Shown here: piece by piece, positions 1 to 10,962 of the stretch
Layout of the letters: every line of letters starts with the position of its first letter
Numbering within the stretch: position 1 is the stretch's first letter
NCBI GenBank assembly: GCA_963930775.1
Contig: OZ005689.1
Location: forward strand, 22,690,058-22,754,057
Source of the DNA: Cliona cf. orientalis
Taxonomy: Eukaryota; Porifera; Demospongiae; Clionaida; Clionaidae
Direction of reading: 5' to 3'
Length of the DNA: 64,000 nt
Translations under genes and position numbers: made by a program
Notes under the pieces: model-generated
The model's input: only the letters and a program-made list of their open reading frames with translations
Database searches by the model: none
What the model was told of the DNA's origin: nothing

Positions 1-445
1 GTGTGGCATTGGTGTTAATTATACACATTTCATCACTTAGAGAGATGGATGACTCACTACTTCTGCTACCAACGTAGCTAGCTTTATCAATTTCTCTCTC
101 TCTCCCACGCCCCCCCTCCCCGCAAAGGACAGTAAGGCCTGCTCAAGACACGAAGAATGAACAAGATACGGAGAATGTACAAGACACAAAGAATGCACAA
201 AATAGCTACAGAGAATGCAGAAGACACTGGGAATGCATAAAACACAGTGAATGCTCAAGATACAGGGAATGCAGAAGACAGAGAATGCACAAGATACTGG
301 GAATGTAGAAGACACGGAGAATGTACAACACAGCAAACTCGGTATACAAGTATGGAGCACGCGGGATGTCCGTATTCTTTTCAGATACGGGGTAAGTACG
401 GAGTACGTTGGTAAACGGACTTACACGTGCTCCATTCCTACAACA
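1..445. repeat. Non-coding start with a 15-bp-type minisatellite
   Basis: Between about 145 and 332 a degenerate unit of about 15 bp is repeated head to tail (variants of GAATGCACAAGATAC and GAATGTAGAAGACAC). Both strands show open frames here, but their Cys/Ser/Leu-rich or Glu/Asn-rich translations only mirror the repeat. A CT-rich tract lies at about 88-120. I see no gene in this stretch. Confidence 0.7.
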
Positions 446-862
446 CAACAGCATAGGCTCCAACTTTTCCTGAATAGCTCCAGGGACATAGACCACACCC
501 ACTAGATACGCCCATCATTAATTAAAACTCCACCCATACCACACCCAATATGATTGAATTTGTTGACAACAATGGCCAGAATATACTTTCTAAAGCATGA
601 ATTTGCAAGCCTAGTAGACCTCCTGTAGTGTAGTGTTGCTACTGCAAAAACCAATGTTTGTAAGGCACTACCACAAGCAGCTTGTTCATTTTGCCACAAG
701 TAAGTGACTATTTGTACTACTACTACAGTGTTTATGCTAGTGTCTGGACCTCTTCCGGGACCAATAATACAATTGTAATAGAGCCTTCCGGGACGCGGGA
801 CAGTTGCTAAAAATCCGGGACTGTCCCGGAGATTCAGGGACAGTTGGAGCCTATGCAACAGT
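446..862. mobile_element. hAT-like MITE with imperfect terminal inverted repeats
   Basis: The left end has GCATAGGCTCCAAC (451) followed by CCTGAATAGCTCCAGGGA. The inverted counterpart at the right end (about 828-862) reads AGATTCAGGGACAG followed by TTGGAGCCTATGC. The interior has GC-rich CCGGGAC/GTCCCGG inverted stretches and no gene. The termini resemble those of the MITE at 26271-30284. The hAT assignment is inference; no clean target duplication is evident. Confidence 0.55.
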
Positions 863-893
863 ACTACTGAGTCCATTCTACAACTGTCTGAAT

Positions 894-2238
894 ATGGCCG
901 AGGAAAGCACTGCGCAAGCGAGTGTTAATGCCGAAGATAGTGACCAGGCGATTTCTATTCAACCCAAAAGGCGCCGATGCTCACTGCTTTGTGGACACTG
1001 TGATCGCTATCTCTCAAAATCAACGTACTATCGGCATCGTGCGGCATATTTCAACCATGCATCTGGCCATTGGCAGCGTTTACAATCAGATGACGTTTCA
1101 AGTTCGTCTGACGACCCATCTTCAGGTGCTGAGCAGGAAAACCACCTCTACAACGAGGGGCTAAGTGAAGGTCAGTGATTTAATCTAGTTCAAGGGTTGC
1201 GGTGGAGCTCCTCCCCTCATTTTGCGTCGCGGTACGCAACGTACAATAGTGAGTCGTGGTTGTTCTGGGGTAACCTTGCTTGAGCCTGCCAGTATTTTTG
1301 GTGCTGTGCCTGTACGGTTGGAAGTGTGGTATAAAGTACACTATTAATTTTGATTGTATTACCCTAGCCACTGTAATCACGTGTATTGACGTGTACTACA
1401 GATGTTGAAAGTCAGAGCTCTGAGTCTGATTCTGATAGTACTAAAGGGGATATCAACTCGAGCAGAATTTTGGATGATGTCAGAGAATTTGAGGTGAGTT
1501 TGTAGCTATAGAGATCAGCTATAAAATTGTAATAGTTCGATATAAAACTGCTTTTTTTCACTTTAGTTGGAAGAGATATGGATATCTAGCAGTGACGAAG
1601 ATGAAAGTATGATTGAGGAAAAGAATTCTGAATCAGTACCTTGTGATCGGCCAGTCTGGCAACTAGTGTACTTTCTTTTAATGTGGCAAACTTTGTATCG
1701 CGTATCTAACACTGCATTGAAAGTTCTGCTCAAATTTTTGTCCCTATTTGTACTCCTGTTTGGCCGAGCATTTGCTCCAGCAGCCGTGAATGAATCCTTA
1801 CACAGATTTGCAGCTGAAATTCCTCATTCAATTCAAAATGGTCATAAACTCCTATGGAACACTACAGGAGATGATTTCATCACCTTCGTCGTTTGCCCTA
1901 AATGTGATTCTGTATATAAATATGATGACTGCGTTGTCACTGTTGGTGGAAAGAAGGAATCAAAAAGATGTGAAAACGTTGCTTATCCTAACCATCCATC
2001 CACATGTTTGCAGGAGACAAAAACGTGGTGCTCTTCTGATAAAAAAACAGATCTGGAAGAAGCTACAAGCTTTCTCCTATTAAAGCGTATCCATATCTAC
2101 CACTACACAAATCCTTCGCTTACTTAGCAAGACGAGGTTTCTTAGATGCATGTGAACAATGGAGAAAAAGGTCATCTTCGATTCCACCTGGTTATCTTGG
2201 AGATATCTACGATGGGCGTGTATGGCATGAATTCCAGT
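894..2238 (+). pseudogene. TE-encoded zinc-finger protein, 5' part, frameshifted
   Basis: Three exons are visible. Exon 894-1170 encodes an acidic Ser-rich protein with a C2H2-like cluster (CGHCDRY...TYYRHR). Exon 1402-1493 joins in frame (phase 1) and is acidic. Exon 1567 onward has a Trp/Phe-rich helical stretch and a Cys motif (VVCPKCDSVY), followed by AYPNHP. From about 1990 the frame must shift twice to keep a recognisable chain ending with DIYDGRVWHEFQ near 2238. I recall this order (finger, acidic linker, CPKC, PNHP, DIYDGxxW) from a multicopy family of sponge and cnidarian transposon proteins. The catalytic half is missing. The family function is probably transposition, but I cannot name a superfamily. 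Confidence 0.55.
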
Positions 2239-2599
2239 CTGAATCTACACTAAAACATTTCGTAGGCGTCCAAATGTTGTTGCCTTGCGATACTATTTCG
2301 ATACCGCACTATTGCTGCTCCGTTGTCACATGATGAGCAGCCAAGAAATGACATACTGGGTGATGACTGTTCAGGAGAAAGAACTTTTTGGTATTGCAAC
2401 GACTTAACTTGTACGACTATATATGAATAAGTAAAATTTATTAGAAACTTGTTTTTCAAGACCTGCCAAGAAGCATGTGTATGTGTATGTAGGTTCTAGT
2501 AGCTAGTCTCTCTAGCTCACGCTCTCTCTCTCGCATTATGCCCAAGAAAACCACATACTTTTCGGCTTGCTGGCATATCACATGTGACACAACATAGAG
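2239..2599. other. No gene recognised
   Basis: AT-rich sequence with a CT-rich microsatellite-like patch at about 2500-2535. Nothing here resembles a known coding domain. Confidence 0.5.
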
Positions 2600-2851
2600 C
2601 TAGTCGGATTGTGACTTCAGAGTTGGATGCTGTTTTGACACGGAGTCCAGCATACCATGCCTGTTGCAACTCGTGTACAAGGGGTGCAAGATATGAATTG
2701 TTAGTGATGGCTCACTAGGACCTGGCATTATTCCCACCAAAATGACATTCTCTTCCTTATAGCGTTCACTTCTAGGTAGGTTTTGCACTGTCAGATATAT
2801 GCCACCCACTGAGTATTGAGTGTGGGTAAAGGGTTGAAACCAGTCCAAATT
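2600..2851 (-). pseudogene. Fragment of the same zinc-finger TE family, opposite strand
   Basis: Read on the minus strand, 2851-2600 encodes a stretch with LDWFQPF, YSVGGIYLTVQNLPRSERY and ILVGIMPGPSEPSLTI. I recognise this as the segment that follows DIYDGxxW in the family represented at 894-2238, but it runs in the opposite direction. It is cut off at 2851 by the terminal repeat of the IS630-like element, so that element probably inserted into an already resident TE copy. The frame runs on into unrelated sequence and ends near 2600. Confidence 0.55.
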
Positions 2852-3661
2852 TGTGACCGGATCTGGGAAAACCCGGCATATCGCGAGAATGCGCAAGCAG
2901 CGCAATGCACGCTTTTTAGTATCTCAGGTCAAAAAATGTCAAAGTCGAGTTTTTGTCATATTCATATCAAAGAACCTTTCTACTACCAACCTTTGCCACC
3001 ACCTACGGAGGGTAAGCGTAAGTAACCAAGGCGAAATAAGCCTTCATTTTGACCTACCTAGTCTGTACGGCAGCTGTACACGGAGCCTGTTGCTATGGGC
3101 ACTAATTAGAATTCTCTACCTAGATACAGCTAGATTCATCAAACTACTGTACGTTCGCTCACCTTTTTAGCTTCTTGGGCATCTAAGAACAATCGGCTGT
3201 CATTGTCAACAACGAAATTCAACTCTTGCTCGATCTTTACGTTCATTTCGAACGGCTCCGCCCAGGTCCATTTAATCGATTTCCGGGTCACGCGTAGTAT
3301 GCGGAAACGCCATACGCGTGCATAGCAATGCCTTTAGGCCGTAATTTCTCGATTATTTGGGGTGTGGCGCGATTGCAAACAAAGCGCTGTACAGGGATTT
3401 TGAAGTTCGTTGTCAAGGGCCAGAGTTCGAGGGGTGCGCATGCGCGTTTCAAACTGGTTGGGCGCGAGCGCCAGTGCCATTTGGTAGTTGTACAAAGAAG
3501 AAAGAAGGCAAAATGGCTAAACAGTCTTCTACCTACCTGGTGATTGGTGCACCGTCTACTAATGTCACTGTGTCTCCCTCAGTTAATCAATAGGCTCCTA
3601 GCAGTAGCAGACAAGTTCTAGTGACCCCACTATCAGGTCGCAGCAGCCTACTCACCAGTTA

Positions 3662-4507
3662 ATGTCATCCCAGATTGCAAAACCCCCTATCAAGAAGGTG
3701 ATGCTCAAGGCTGTTAGTAGGGGCAGTAAGGGGAAAGAACCGAAGATCTTTACTTTGAGGGATATAAGACCAGAGGCTATGACCTCCTGTACAGCCCTCA
3801 AGATTCTAATTAAAGCGCAGCTGAGCCAAGATATTACCGAGGACGACTTCGACATAGGATATCTCCATGGTAATACAGTGGTGAGTATTCGAAGTAAAGC
3901 TGATCTGGATGAGCTTTGGGAAGGGTTGAGAAGGGGATTAAACACCACCCTGTGGTGCGATGGAATGACTGGTGAAGTGGCACAAAACTCATCGCTTGGT
4001 CGGAAACGGTCTGCACAGGATGATGAGACACATGATAAGAACAAGGATAAAAAGAAAAAGAAGAAGAAAAGATGATGAATCCAAGGAAGAAAAAGTTGAA
4101 GCAACAATAGAAACACTACAAGATAAACACGGCAAGGATTTTACCCCTATGCAGTACCATATATATTATGGGCTGAAATGCATGTGGGGGGCTATCAGCC
4201 AAGTCTCGATGAAGCACCTTCTAATTCAATGTTTCTCAGAGCTGGTGGAGCTGCTGTAAAGAGGACGACTGCAGACATTGTATCTCAAGCTATTAATCAG
4301 CTTGCTCCCACATTGTCTCCAAGTGTTACCACACCAATTTCTCACGGCTCATCTGGATCCCCTGCTAAATTGATCGATAATCGATCAAAGTGTTACAAAC
4401 AACTTGGAGAGCTAAAAAATTTAATGCAGACTGGACTTTTATCTGATGAAGAGTATAGTCGTGAAAGAGAGGCTGTTATGGGTACCCTGAAATCACTTGG
4501 GCAATAA
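3662..4507 (+). pseudogene. Transposon accessory gene: GY..TLWC N-domain, basic linker, SHOCT-like C-terminus
   Basis: The first segment (3662-4075) starts MSSQIAKPP. It contains an approximately 80-residue domain with DFDIGYLHGN and NTTLWCDG, then a lysine-rich tail (DKKKKKKKR) that looks like a nuclear-localisation signal. After two frame changes the chain continues (DDESKEEKVEATIETLQDK, from about 4070; then 4178-4507). It ends in a Ser/Pro linker and a C-terminal helix pair LGELKNLMQTGLLSDEEYSR. The L..L...G.L..EEY pattern is that of the SHOCT short C-terminal domain. A possible upstream exon, MAKQSSTYLVIGAP, starts at 3513. The stop lies 107 bp from the stop of the convergent transposase at 4614. 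The role is unknown; oligomerisation or DNA/protein binding in transposition is inference. Confidence 0.6.
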
Positions 4508-4613
4508 CACTTTCATTAAACTTCATTTGAAACATTCAATGACATGATCTCAAAGTAATCATAATGTTTACATTATTACAAAATTAATAAACAAAATTAA
4601 TTATGATCACATT

Positions 4614-5096
4614 TCAGAAGTATCCACTATGGGATATGTGACCACAACAATCTGTTGTTGATACCATCCCAAAAATCATTGCCAGCATTGCTCTAGGAGC
4701 TGCGGTCGCTTGAATTAGTTTATCATTCAGCTTCATGATGCTTTTGGCTTGGCTAAACACTCCCTCTACGGGATTGAGATCTGGAGAGTATGGAGGGAGG
4801 TAGCATAGCTTAGCTCCTGCTTGTGTCTCTATTAAATCTGCTATTTTATCGACATGATGGATACTAGCATTATCCATTACCACGACAGAGCGAGGGTTGG
4901 TGCCATTGAATGGCATGAGAATTGGGAGGAGCGAGTCCTGCACGAATTTGGTAAACCTCTCGCCGTTCATGTTGCCCTCGGCTATGTACACATCATGTAC
5001 TCCTGCTATTGAAACTATAGGTATAGCAGAGTAGCGAGTGCCACGGATGAGCAAGCGGATGGTCACATGGAGGAATTCCTCGCATGCTGTAGCCAT
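4614..5096 (-). pseudogene. IS630/Tc1-like transposase, C-terminal half (interrupted gene)
   Basis: Encodes the catalytic end of a DDE transposase. RGTRYSAIPIVS is followed by VVVMDNASIHH (second catalytic Asp) and PPYSPDLNPVE (catalytic Glu), with 35 residues between the two acids. The protein stops at SHSGYF. The other half is at 11172-11653, separated by a 6-kb DIRS-order element. Next to the junction the codons read YGYSMRGIPP, then a one-base frame change is needed before RLLIRGTRY. The gene was therefore damaged by a small indel as well as by the insertion. Confidence 0.8.
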
Positions 5097-5194
5097 ACCT
5101 CTCACTAAAGGTGTGCATGCATCATGCATCATGTGATATTGGACACATTTCTCAATTGGGATAAATTGGGTAATTGTGGGGCAATGAACAGCGA
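5097..5194 (-). repeat. Split direct repeat B2 (outer end of the DIRS-order element)
   Basis: 98 bp nearly identical to 5883-5980, in the same orientation; I noticed one mismatch (GTGATATT versus GCGATATT). It forms the minus-strand 3' terminus of the retroelement and abuts the interrupted transposase codon. Confidence 0.85.
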
Positions 5195-5654
5195 ACAGAG
5201 AAACGTAAAACACACAGAGTCCGTCACACAACATACAGGACACACAAACAGCTTTGATAGAAACTGACAGAACTCAATAGCTCAACAGGTATACGTAGCA
5301 CAATTCACACGTACAGTAACAGGGCTACACTGGTATGAGCCAACTTAAAACATAATTTATTTAGGACATGTGGCCAACATGTCCACGGAAAAAAACCCCT
5401 CTTAAAAAACCTCTGTGAGGAAAAATTGTGAGGGGAAAAAACCAACTTAAAATAACATCCCAGGGCTAGCTATGTTGATCTTCGTCCGGAGTCTCCATGG
5501 TGGGGAGTTTGCCTAGGTGGGACGTCATTTGCACAGGTCCTGGACTGGGGTGGGACTTGCAAGGGTAGAAGGGGAGCATGTGAGAAATGCACTATAGTCT
5601 AGGTATACCACAATACAGGTATTGCTACGCTTGGCAACTTGCGTTTTCCATTTT
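5195..5654. other. Spacer between A2 and B2 of the DIRS-order element
   Basis: About 460 bp with no coding signal. It contains a TGGCCAACATGTCC stretch and short purine runs (GGAAAAAAAC, CTTAAAAAACC). It is probably the 3' untranslated region of the element. Confidence 0.5.
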
Positions 5655-5980
5655 GAAATTTGAAATTCACAGGTAGCAGACGTTGCTGTTCTTGCTTGAG
5701 AGGACTACCATCACGCAGTTCCCGCTTTAAAATGCCACTATCCTTGTACCTGACCTGACAACTCAGGAATGCACAACATGTACATGCCCTCACGAGCCCC
5801 ACCCCCATTTCTGCATGCAGAGCCCTAGCGCTAGAGAGCTTATTTTCCGTCTAATTCACTGCGTTCAAACGACAGAAAATACACCTCTCACTAAAGGTGT
5901 GCATGCATCATGCATCATGCGATATTGGACACATTTCTCAATTGGGATAAATTGGGTAATTGTGGGGCAATGAACAGCGA
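5655..5980 (-). repeat. Internal B1-A2 junction of split direct repeats
   Basis: A2 (5655-5884, 230 bp) matches A1 at 10947-11171 except for a 5-bp CTGAC duplication and a few substitutions. B1 (5883-5980) matches B2 at 5097-5194. B1 and A2 abut and overlap by the dinucleotide AC. This internal copy has the sequence that joining the two outer ends in a circle would produce, as the DIRS/PAT model predicts. Confidence 0.85.
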
Positions 5981-6010
5981 GACTCAAAGAAAGTAGTTAG
6001 GTGGCAAGAG

Positions 6011-7017
6011 TTACAAACCTAAATTCTTAGTTACACGGAGTCTATCTTCAAGTTTATCTTTAACGTAACCATCTTTGGCATTCTCTGACAGCCACCTGCC
6101 ATGCCGTTTAAACCAACGGTCAGGTATACCTGCATTTGCTGCAGCAGACGCGCCTCCAGATCTAAGGCTGTGGAGGCCAAATGACTTTCGGTCCAATCCG
6201 ATCTCTTCTAGCTTCTCTAGGACCAATTCCCGCACTCGGGTATAGCTTATCCCGCCTGATGGGCGTAGGCGGCATCCTTGCTTAGTCGACGTCAGGCCTC
6301 TGAATAACAACTTGTCCGTATCGCCTTTGATCTCAGCTACTTGAAAATATCGTTCTACCATTGAGACTGGGCAGATTTTTGAGCCGGTGCGTGCGATAGG
6401 GACCCAAGCTCCTTCTCTGAATTGATCCGTTTTGCTCGATTCTATAAAAACTTCCATGTGTTCGTCGTAAAAGGAAATATCACATTCTTTCAGGGACGCC
6501 AGTTCACTAAATCGGAGGAAGCCCGCATAGCCGAGGAGACAGATACTCATAGTACGAACAATAGGCAGTTGTGACGCTGGCGTAACGAACTTATCGAACA
6601 TTTTGTTGAGTATCTCCGGCGTAGATGGTTCCTTCTTTGTTGTCTTGTGCGCCAAAATACGTTTGGAACCTGCCAAGACCTGTTTGACTAGCGGGTGGTC
6701 CGTAGGGTCTTCCACCACCGCCAGCTGATGTGCCCATGAGAGGGAATGGACAGCTTCCTCAATTGGTGCGCTAGTCTTAGCTGATTGGGTTAGGAAGGCC
6801 AGATATAAAGCGAGCTGAAAGGGCTTAACTGGGAAGGAATCGATACCAGGTTTTGAATCAGCCCACTTCTTCCACCTATTGAAACCACCAGCGTACTTTT
6901 TCACTGTAGCTGGTGCCTTGCTACGGAGAGCAATCAATGGAAGAGACTCTGCCAACTCTTTTAGCTCTGGGTCGTGTATCTGGTCTATCTGTGGCCAGAT
7001 GCCATTCGAGAATACAT
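6011..7017 (-). CDS. Tyrosine recombinase of the DIRS-order element
   Basis: The main frame is 6955-6011 (314 aa from an internal Met, MAESLPLIAL). Residues at the N-terminal side form a SAM-like core-binding region (KAPATVKKYAGGFNRWKKWA). The catalytic domain shows GYAGFLRFSEL (first Arg), GLHSLRSGGAS (His-x-x-Arg), HGRW and DGYV (nucleophilic Tyr), so the R-H-R-(H/W)-Y set is complete. The open frame continues upstream to a splice-acceptor-like TTTCCAG at 7018, suggesting that the true start is in an upstream exon or in the RT transcript. It recombines the circular cDNA into the target. It appears intact. Confidence 0.85.
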
Positions 7018-7216
7018 CTGGAAATTAAACAGGGACCATCCATACGTAAAACATAAAATATTATTGTGCATGCTACAACCGAACCTATTACTATTAGCTG
7101 GTCTAAAGGTATATCCCCCCACTTTGACTGAACCCAGCCTACTCTGGCAAGTATGTATAACGCAACTGGCACATGCAGTTCAATCGTGGCATGCTGCCAC
7201 AAGCTACCCATTGTAG

Positions 7217-7645
7217 ACCACCGAGGTCACAGTCCCTGGCATTCAACCTATAGACCACTGAGGTCATGCTACTTGACCACCGAGGTCAACCACTCAACAC
7301 TTGACCACCGAGGTCAACCACTTGACATTTGACCACCGAGGTCGACCACTTGACACTTGACCACCGAGGCCAGACTACATGTACTTGAGGCTTGTTTTGG
7401 CCACCGAGGCCAGACTACTTGACATTCGACCACCGAGATCATATTCTTTGAAATTAAATGTGACCACCAGGGCCCAATAGTATACGTGCATATCTGCTTT
7501 ACAGTAACTTGTATGCCACCTGGCATTTTGACCACCGAGGTCGTCACTAACTCTTAACCAAGGAGGTTGCTGCAGTGCATGAATATGCCAAGACATTGAA
7601 CCCCCATAAGTCCTAATGGGGCGGCAGTACGGCCACCGAGGCCAC
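7217..7645. repeat. Array of GACCACCGAGGTC motifs inside the DIRS-order element
   Basis: About eleven copies of a 13-mer, GACCACCGAGGTC or close variants (GGCCACCGAGGCC, GACCACTGAGGTC). They are spaced regularly at 28 bp between about 7273 and 7357 and irregularly elsewhere. Each unit has imperfect dyad symmetry, with arms GACC/GGTC. It occupies the gap between the RT and recombinase reading frames. It could be a protein-binding array, an intronic satellite or the element's internal promoter; the sequence does not decide. Confidence 0.8.
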
Positions 7646-7822
7646 AATATTAAGTGTGATCACCAAAAATAGTGAAATTGTTCAATACGCCAAAACGCTG
7701 GAGTACCAGTACCACACCACGGGGTGAGATGAATTACCAATTAATTTTATTATACACATGCACCAGTAACTAAGAACTGCAGCATGTTATTATTATTAAG
7801 ATTCACAAATGGTATACAGGCA

Positions 7823-9988
7823 TTAATGAGTGCATACAGCACAAGCTCCTGTAAAGTCTTTTGTGCAAAATCCATAAATATAGTCTCTAGGGGAGGCAGT
7901 AAAATCCACCCACAAACACAAAATAATTGAGTCTGAGTTCATGGCCTGGCCTATGTTGTTGCCACTCTTCCCAGGGATGAAAGTGGTAGGTTGAAAGGGA
8001 ATGTACACCCACTTGTGGACAAAAGGAGCTAGATGAGTGCCATCAGGGCATATCAACGGCCAAAATGAGGCTGATTTCCATACAGGAACAATTAAACTAC
8101 CCATAGCACTGCAGGTCTCTGCGTGCCTTAAGACTCGGCCAATCAAATGGATAGGCGGGGCCTACCAATTTATATTGCCAGCCCAATTGACAGTAAAGGC
8201 ATCTATGGCAGTGGAACCTGGGCACCAGAATCTGCTATAGAATGTTGGGAGCTGCGTATTATCGACATGGGCAAAACAGTCCACAGAATGAGGTCCCCAC
8301 ATTGCATCTATCCAAGAAAAGATACCAGGATTGATTTTCCAGTCGTCATAATCCCGAATGCGACTAATATAGTCGGCCTTGTCATTTAGGCTACGCGGAA
8401 TCCATTCCATGTCCAGCCGGATACCCTGACGAAAGCAGGTCACAAAAATGGACAGAGCTATGGACTGCAGGTGCTGCTTCTTGCTACCTGCCTCCACAAT
8501 ACGGACAACATTTTGGTTATCGGTGAACCACTTAACTCTGTGCCCAGCTAGTTTGGTAGCAAATGAATCCAAAACCAGAGATACTGCCTTGAGCTCCCTC
8601 CAAGTAGAACTAAGCGTAGCTTCGTACTGAGACCACTGCCCATGGGCAATACTCGGGCCAATTTCCACTGTATGACAGCCACCATAACCGGTAGAGCTAG
8701 CATCTGAGAACACTACTCTCGTAGCACTAGGAGAAAACCAAATTGGCCTGCCATTAAGAGATGGTAAAGAAGACTGCCAAAACAAAACTTCATCATGAGC
8801 TAGGAGGGAAAGCTGAAGCTTATCTGACCAAAATCTCCTCTTATTGATCACCTCATATAGTGCTCTCGTACGCAAACGAGCCACTGGACCTATCGCCAGG
8901 TTCATAGATATAATTTGACCAATAATACTAGCCAAAAGACGTGCAGGAACTAGCCGGGTAGCCAATACACTGTCTATGGAATGCATAAGCTTGACGATTT
9001 TTTCCTCGGGCACAAAATACCTCCCAGTCAGAGCGTCTATAATTACCCCAAGCCATTGGCCAGTCTGCTGGGGGGAAAGCTTCGACTTTGTCGTGTTTAG
9101 AATAAAACCTGCTAATGCAAGGTCGTCTACTATAATTTTTGTATCCTTAGAACACTGCTCACGAGATTTAGAAGCACAGATACCATCGTCAATATACACG
9201 ATGCATCGCAAACCTCTAGACCTCCATCTTTTAACCAAAGGTCTTAAGAGCTTGGTAAAAACATAGCATGCAGTGGAGAGGCCAAATGGTAATACCCGAA
9301 ATGTGTACCACTTCCTATCGGGTCCATAGTTCCAGGAAAATCCCAGATATGACCAACTATCCTCATGTATGTCTACATGGTGGTAACCTGATTTCAGGTC
9401 AAAAGTTGTGAAAAAATCACCACTGTTAAATAAGGTAGGAACAAGCTCCAAACCCTCATACTTGAATTTACGGTCAGGTAGAAACTGATTAACATATCTC
9501 AAGTCGAGAACTAAACGTTGCTTCCCAGCAGCATTAGTTACAACAGATAGAGAGCTACAAACAGCAGGACAAGACCCACATTCAACCACACATCGACCCG
9601 ATACAAGCTCATCGATAGCACGAGATACAAATATTGCATTTTCCATAGCAGACCTATGATTCATCTGAAATAAGGGATCAGGCAATCTCAGAAAGGGCAG
9701 TCGGTAACCTTCCGTGACAATACCTGCCACAAAAGATGAGGGCTCAAGCTCATCAAGCCAAAATCTTTCATGCTGCTTTAACCTTCCCTGGACAGAGGGA
9801 ACAGACTTGGAAACAGCATCTGTCTGTGACTTAGTACATGTCACATCACCTATAGTAACCACACCAGGATCTGACTCCAGGCCGTCCCCTCCAAAATAAT
9901 GGGACCACTCAAGGATACACGGATCCAAACAATCATCCCCAAAGTATGGGCAAGGGCCATAGTCTAGACAACAATGTGTGCAAAACAT
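7823..9988 (-). pseudogene. Reverse transcriptase-RNase H of the DIRS-order element, one in-frame TAG
   Basis: 9988-8162 encodes 608 aa. RT motifs in order are RLVLDLRYVNQFL, TFDLKSGYHHVDIH, RVLPFGLSTACYVF and the catalytic YIDD (CIVYIDDGICA). The RNase H domain follows, with VVFSDAS (Asp), WRELKAV (Glu), VKWFTDNQN (Asp) and ISRIRDYDDW (Asp). After GNINW comes TAG, then the same frame continues with APPIHLIGRVLRH, SASFWPLICPDG and PGKSGNNIG to 7823. This is the C-terminal module normally fused in DIRS/Ngaro RTs. The family has W or another residue at the stop position, so a TGG-to-TAG nonsense change is the simple reading. Confidence 0.85.
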
Positions 9989-10110
9989 GAAACAGCAATG
10001 CTCATAATTGTTGATACATTACATAACCACCAAACATAATCAAAGGCAGACAGATCGGTTCAGTCCATGACAACAGAAAGGAGTAAATTTAAGATAAACA
10101 ATAGCGACAG

Positions 10111-10962
10111 TCAAGTACTACTATAGTAGTTTGTGTTCTTAGCAGGTGACCCACCTTGCAGCAAAGGACAGGCTTTTCTATAATGACCCGTTTTCCCACA
10201 CAAAAAACATGGGCCAAGCTGGCCAGTAGGCATAGAAGGGAGCCTAGGCCCCTGGTTAACAAACTGGGGGACCATCCATTGCACTCCTGCTGCAGGCCTG
10301 AAAGCAGTGGCACCGCCACTCTGCGCACGCTCCCCGGACCATGGGGAGGGGCTCGCCCACGGCAAGCTCCTGTAGGGCTTCTTTGCAGGACCGCCCTTCT
10401 TTTTCGCATCCTTCACACTCTTCTGCTTAATTTTTCTCCCCGCCCTCACCTCAGCTCTAAACAAACGCTTCTCATCATCAGAATTATCCGCTAACTCATC
10501 CTCCTCATACTCGGCCACTGTCGCCCACCCGTGCTCACTCCTATCCGCTATCAATATGTTCTTTTGGCGTAAGTTAATTAGCTTCTCACCTTCCTGGAGG
10601 CAAGTGCGAGCCTTCTCGACGGCGGGAGGAGTCTGTTCCAGCGCGGCGGTAGCAGCATCGATCTTATCCTGCACCTGCTCGTTGAACTGGTGCTGCTTCT
10701 CGTGGCCGCGCTTCTTGAAGGTAGGCTTGGTGTCCAGCCTCATCCTCTTGACAAGGCGGTCGTCGGCGGACTCCATCTCCCTCTTCATATCCGAGAGCTT
10801 ATTGTCGACCTTGGATTCGACGTCACGTACGGCACGCAACACCTCCTCCAACTTAGCTGACATTGAGGTGCCTTCGCCAGTAGACATGCTGGAGGTAGTA
10901 GCTAGATTTTCGGGTTGAAAGGAGGAAACGATGCGAACGACAAAGAGAAATTTGAAATTCAC
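10111..10962 (-). CDS. Gag-like nucleocapsid protein of the DIRS-order element
   Basis: 283 aa from the first ATG at 10962; the ATG at 10887 (MSTGEGTSMSAK) is a plausible alternative because the first one lies in repeat A1. The protein has an acidic/basic coiled-coil-like region (LEEVLRAVRDVESKVDNKL), a lysine-rich middle and a C-terminal CCHC zinc knuckle CFLCGKTGHYRKAC. It is placed first in the element, as a Gag should be, and lies 122 bp upstream of the RT frame. No stop or frameshift is visible. Confidence 0.8.
   Translation of the reverse strand: MNFKFLFVVRIVSSFQPENLATTSSMSTGEGTSMSAKLEEVLRAVRDVESKVDNKLSDMKREMESADDRLVKRMRLDTKPTFKKRGHEKQHQFNEQVQDKIDAATAALEQTPPAVEKARTCLQEGEKLINLRQKNILIADRSEHGWATVAEYEEDELADNSDDEKRLFRAEVRAGRKIKQKSVKDAKKKGGPAKKPYRSLPWASPSPWSGERAQSGGATAFRPAAGVQWMVPQFVNQGPRLPSMPTGQLGPCFLCGKTGHYRKACPLLQGGSPAKNTNYYSST

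Noticed and set aside
206-502. Minus-strand frames near the window start
   Set aside because: Low-complexity Leu/Cys/His/Ser translation of a minisatellite.
3652-4116. 154-codon minus-strand frame with Phe/Leu runs
   Set aside because: Antisense of the Lys-rich accessory gene; the poly-Phe is the complement of AAG/AAA codons.
7217-7645. CRISPR-like array
   Set aside because: Spacers are irregular and partly repeated, the motif is short and lies in a eukaryotic retroelement; no cas genes.
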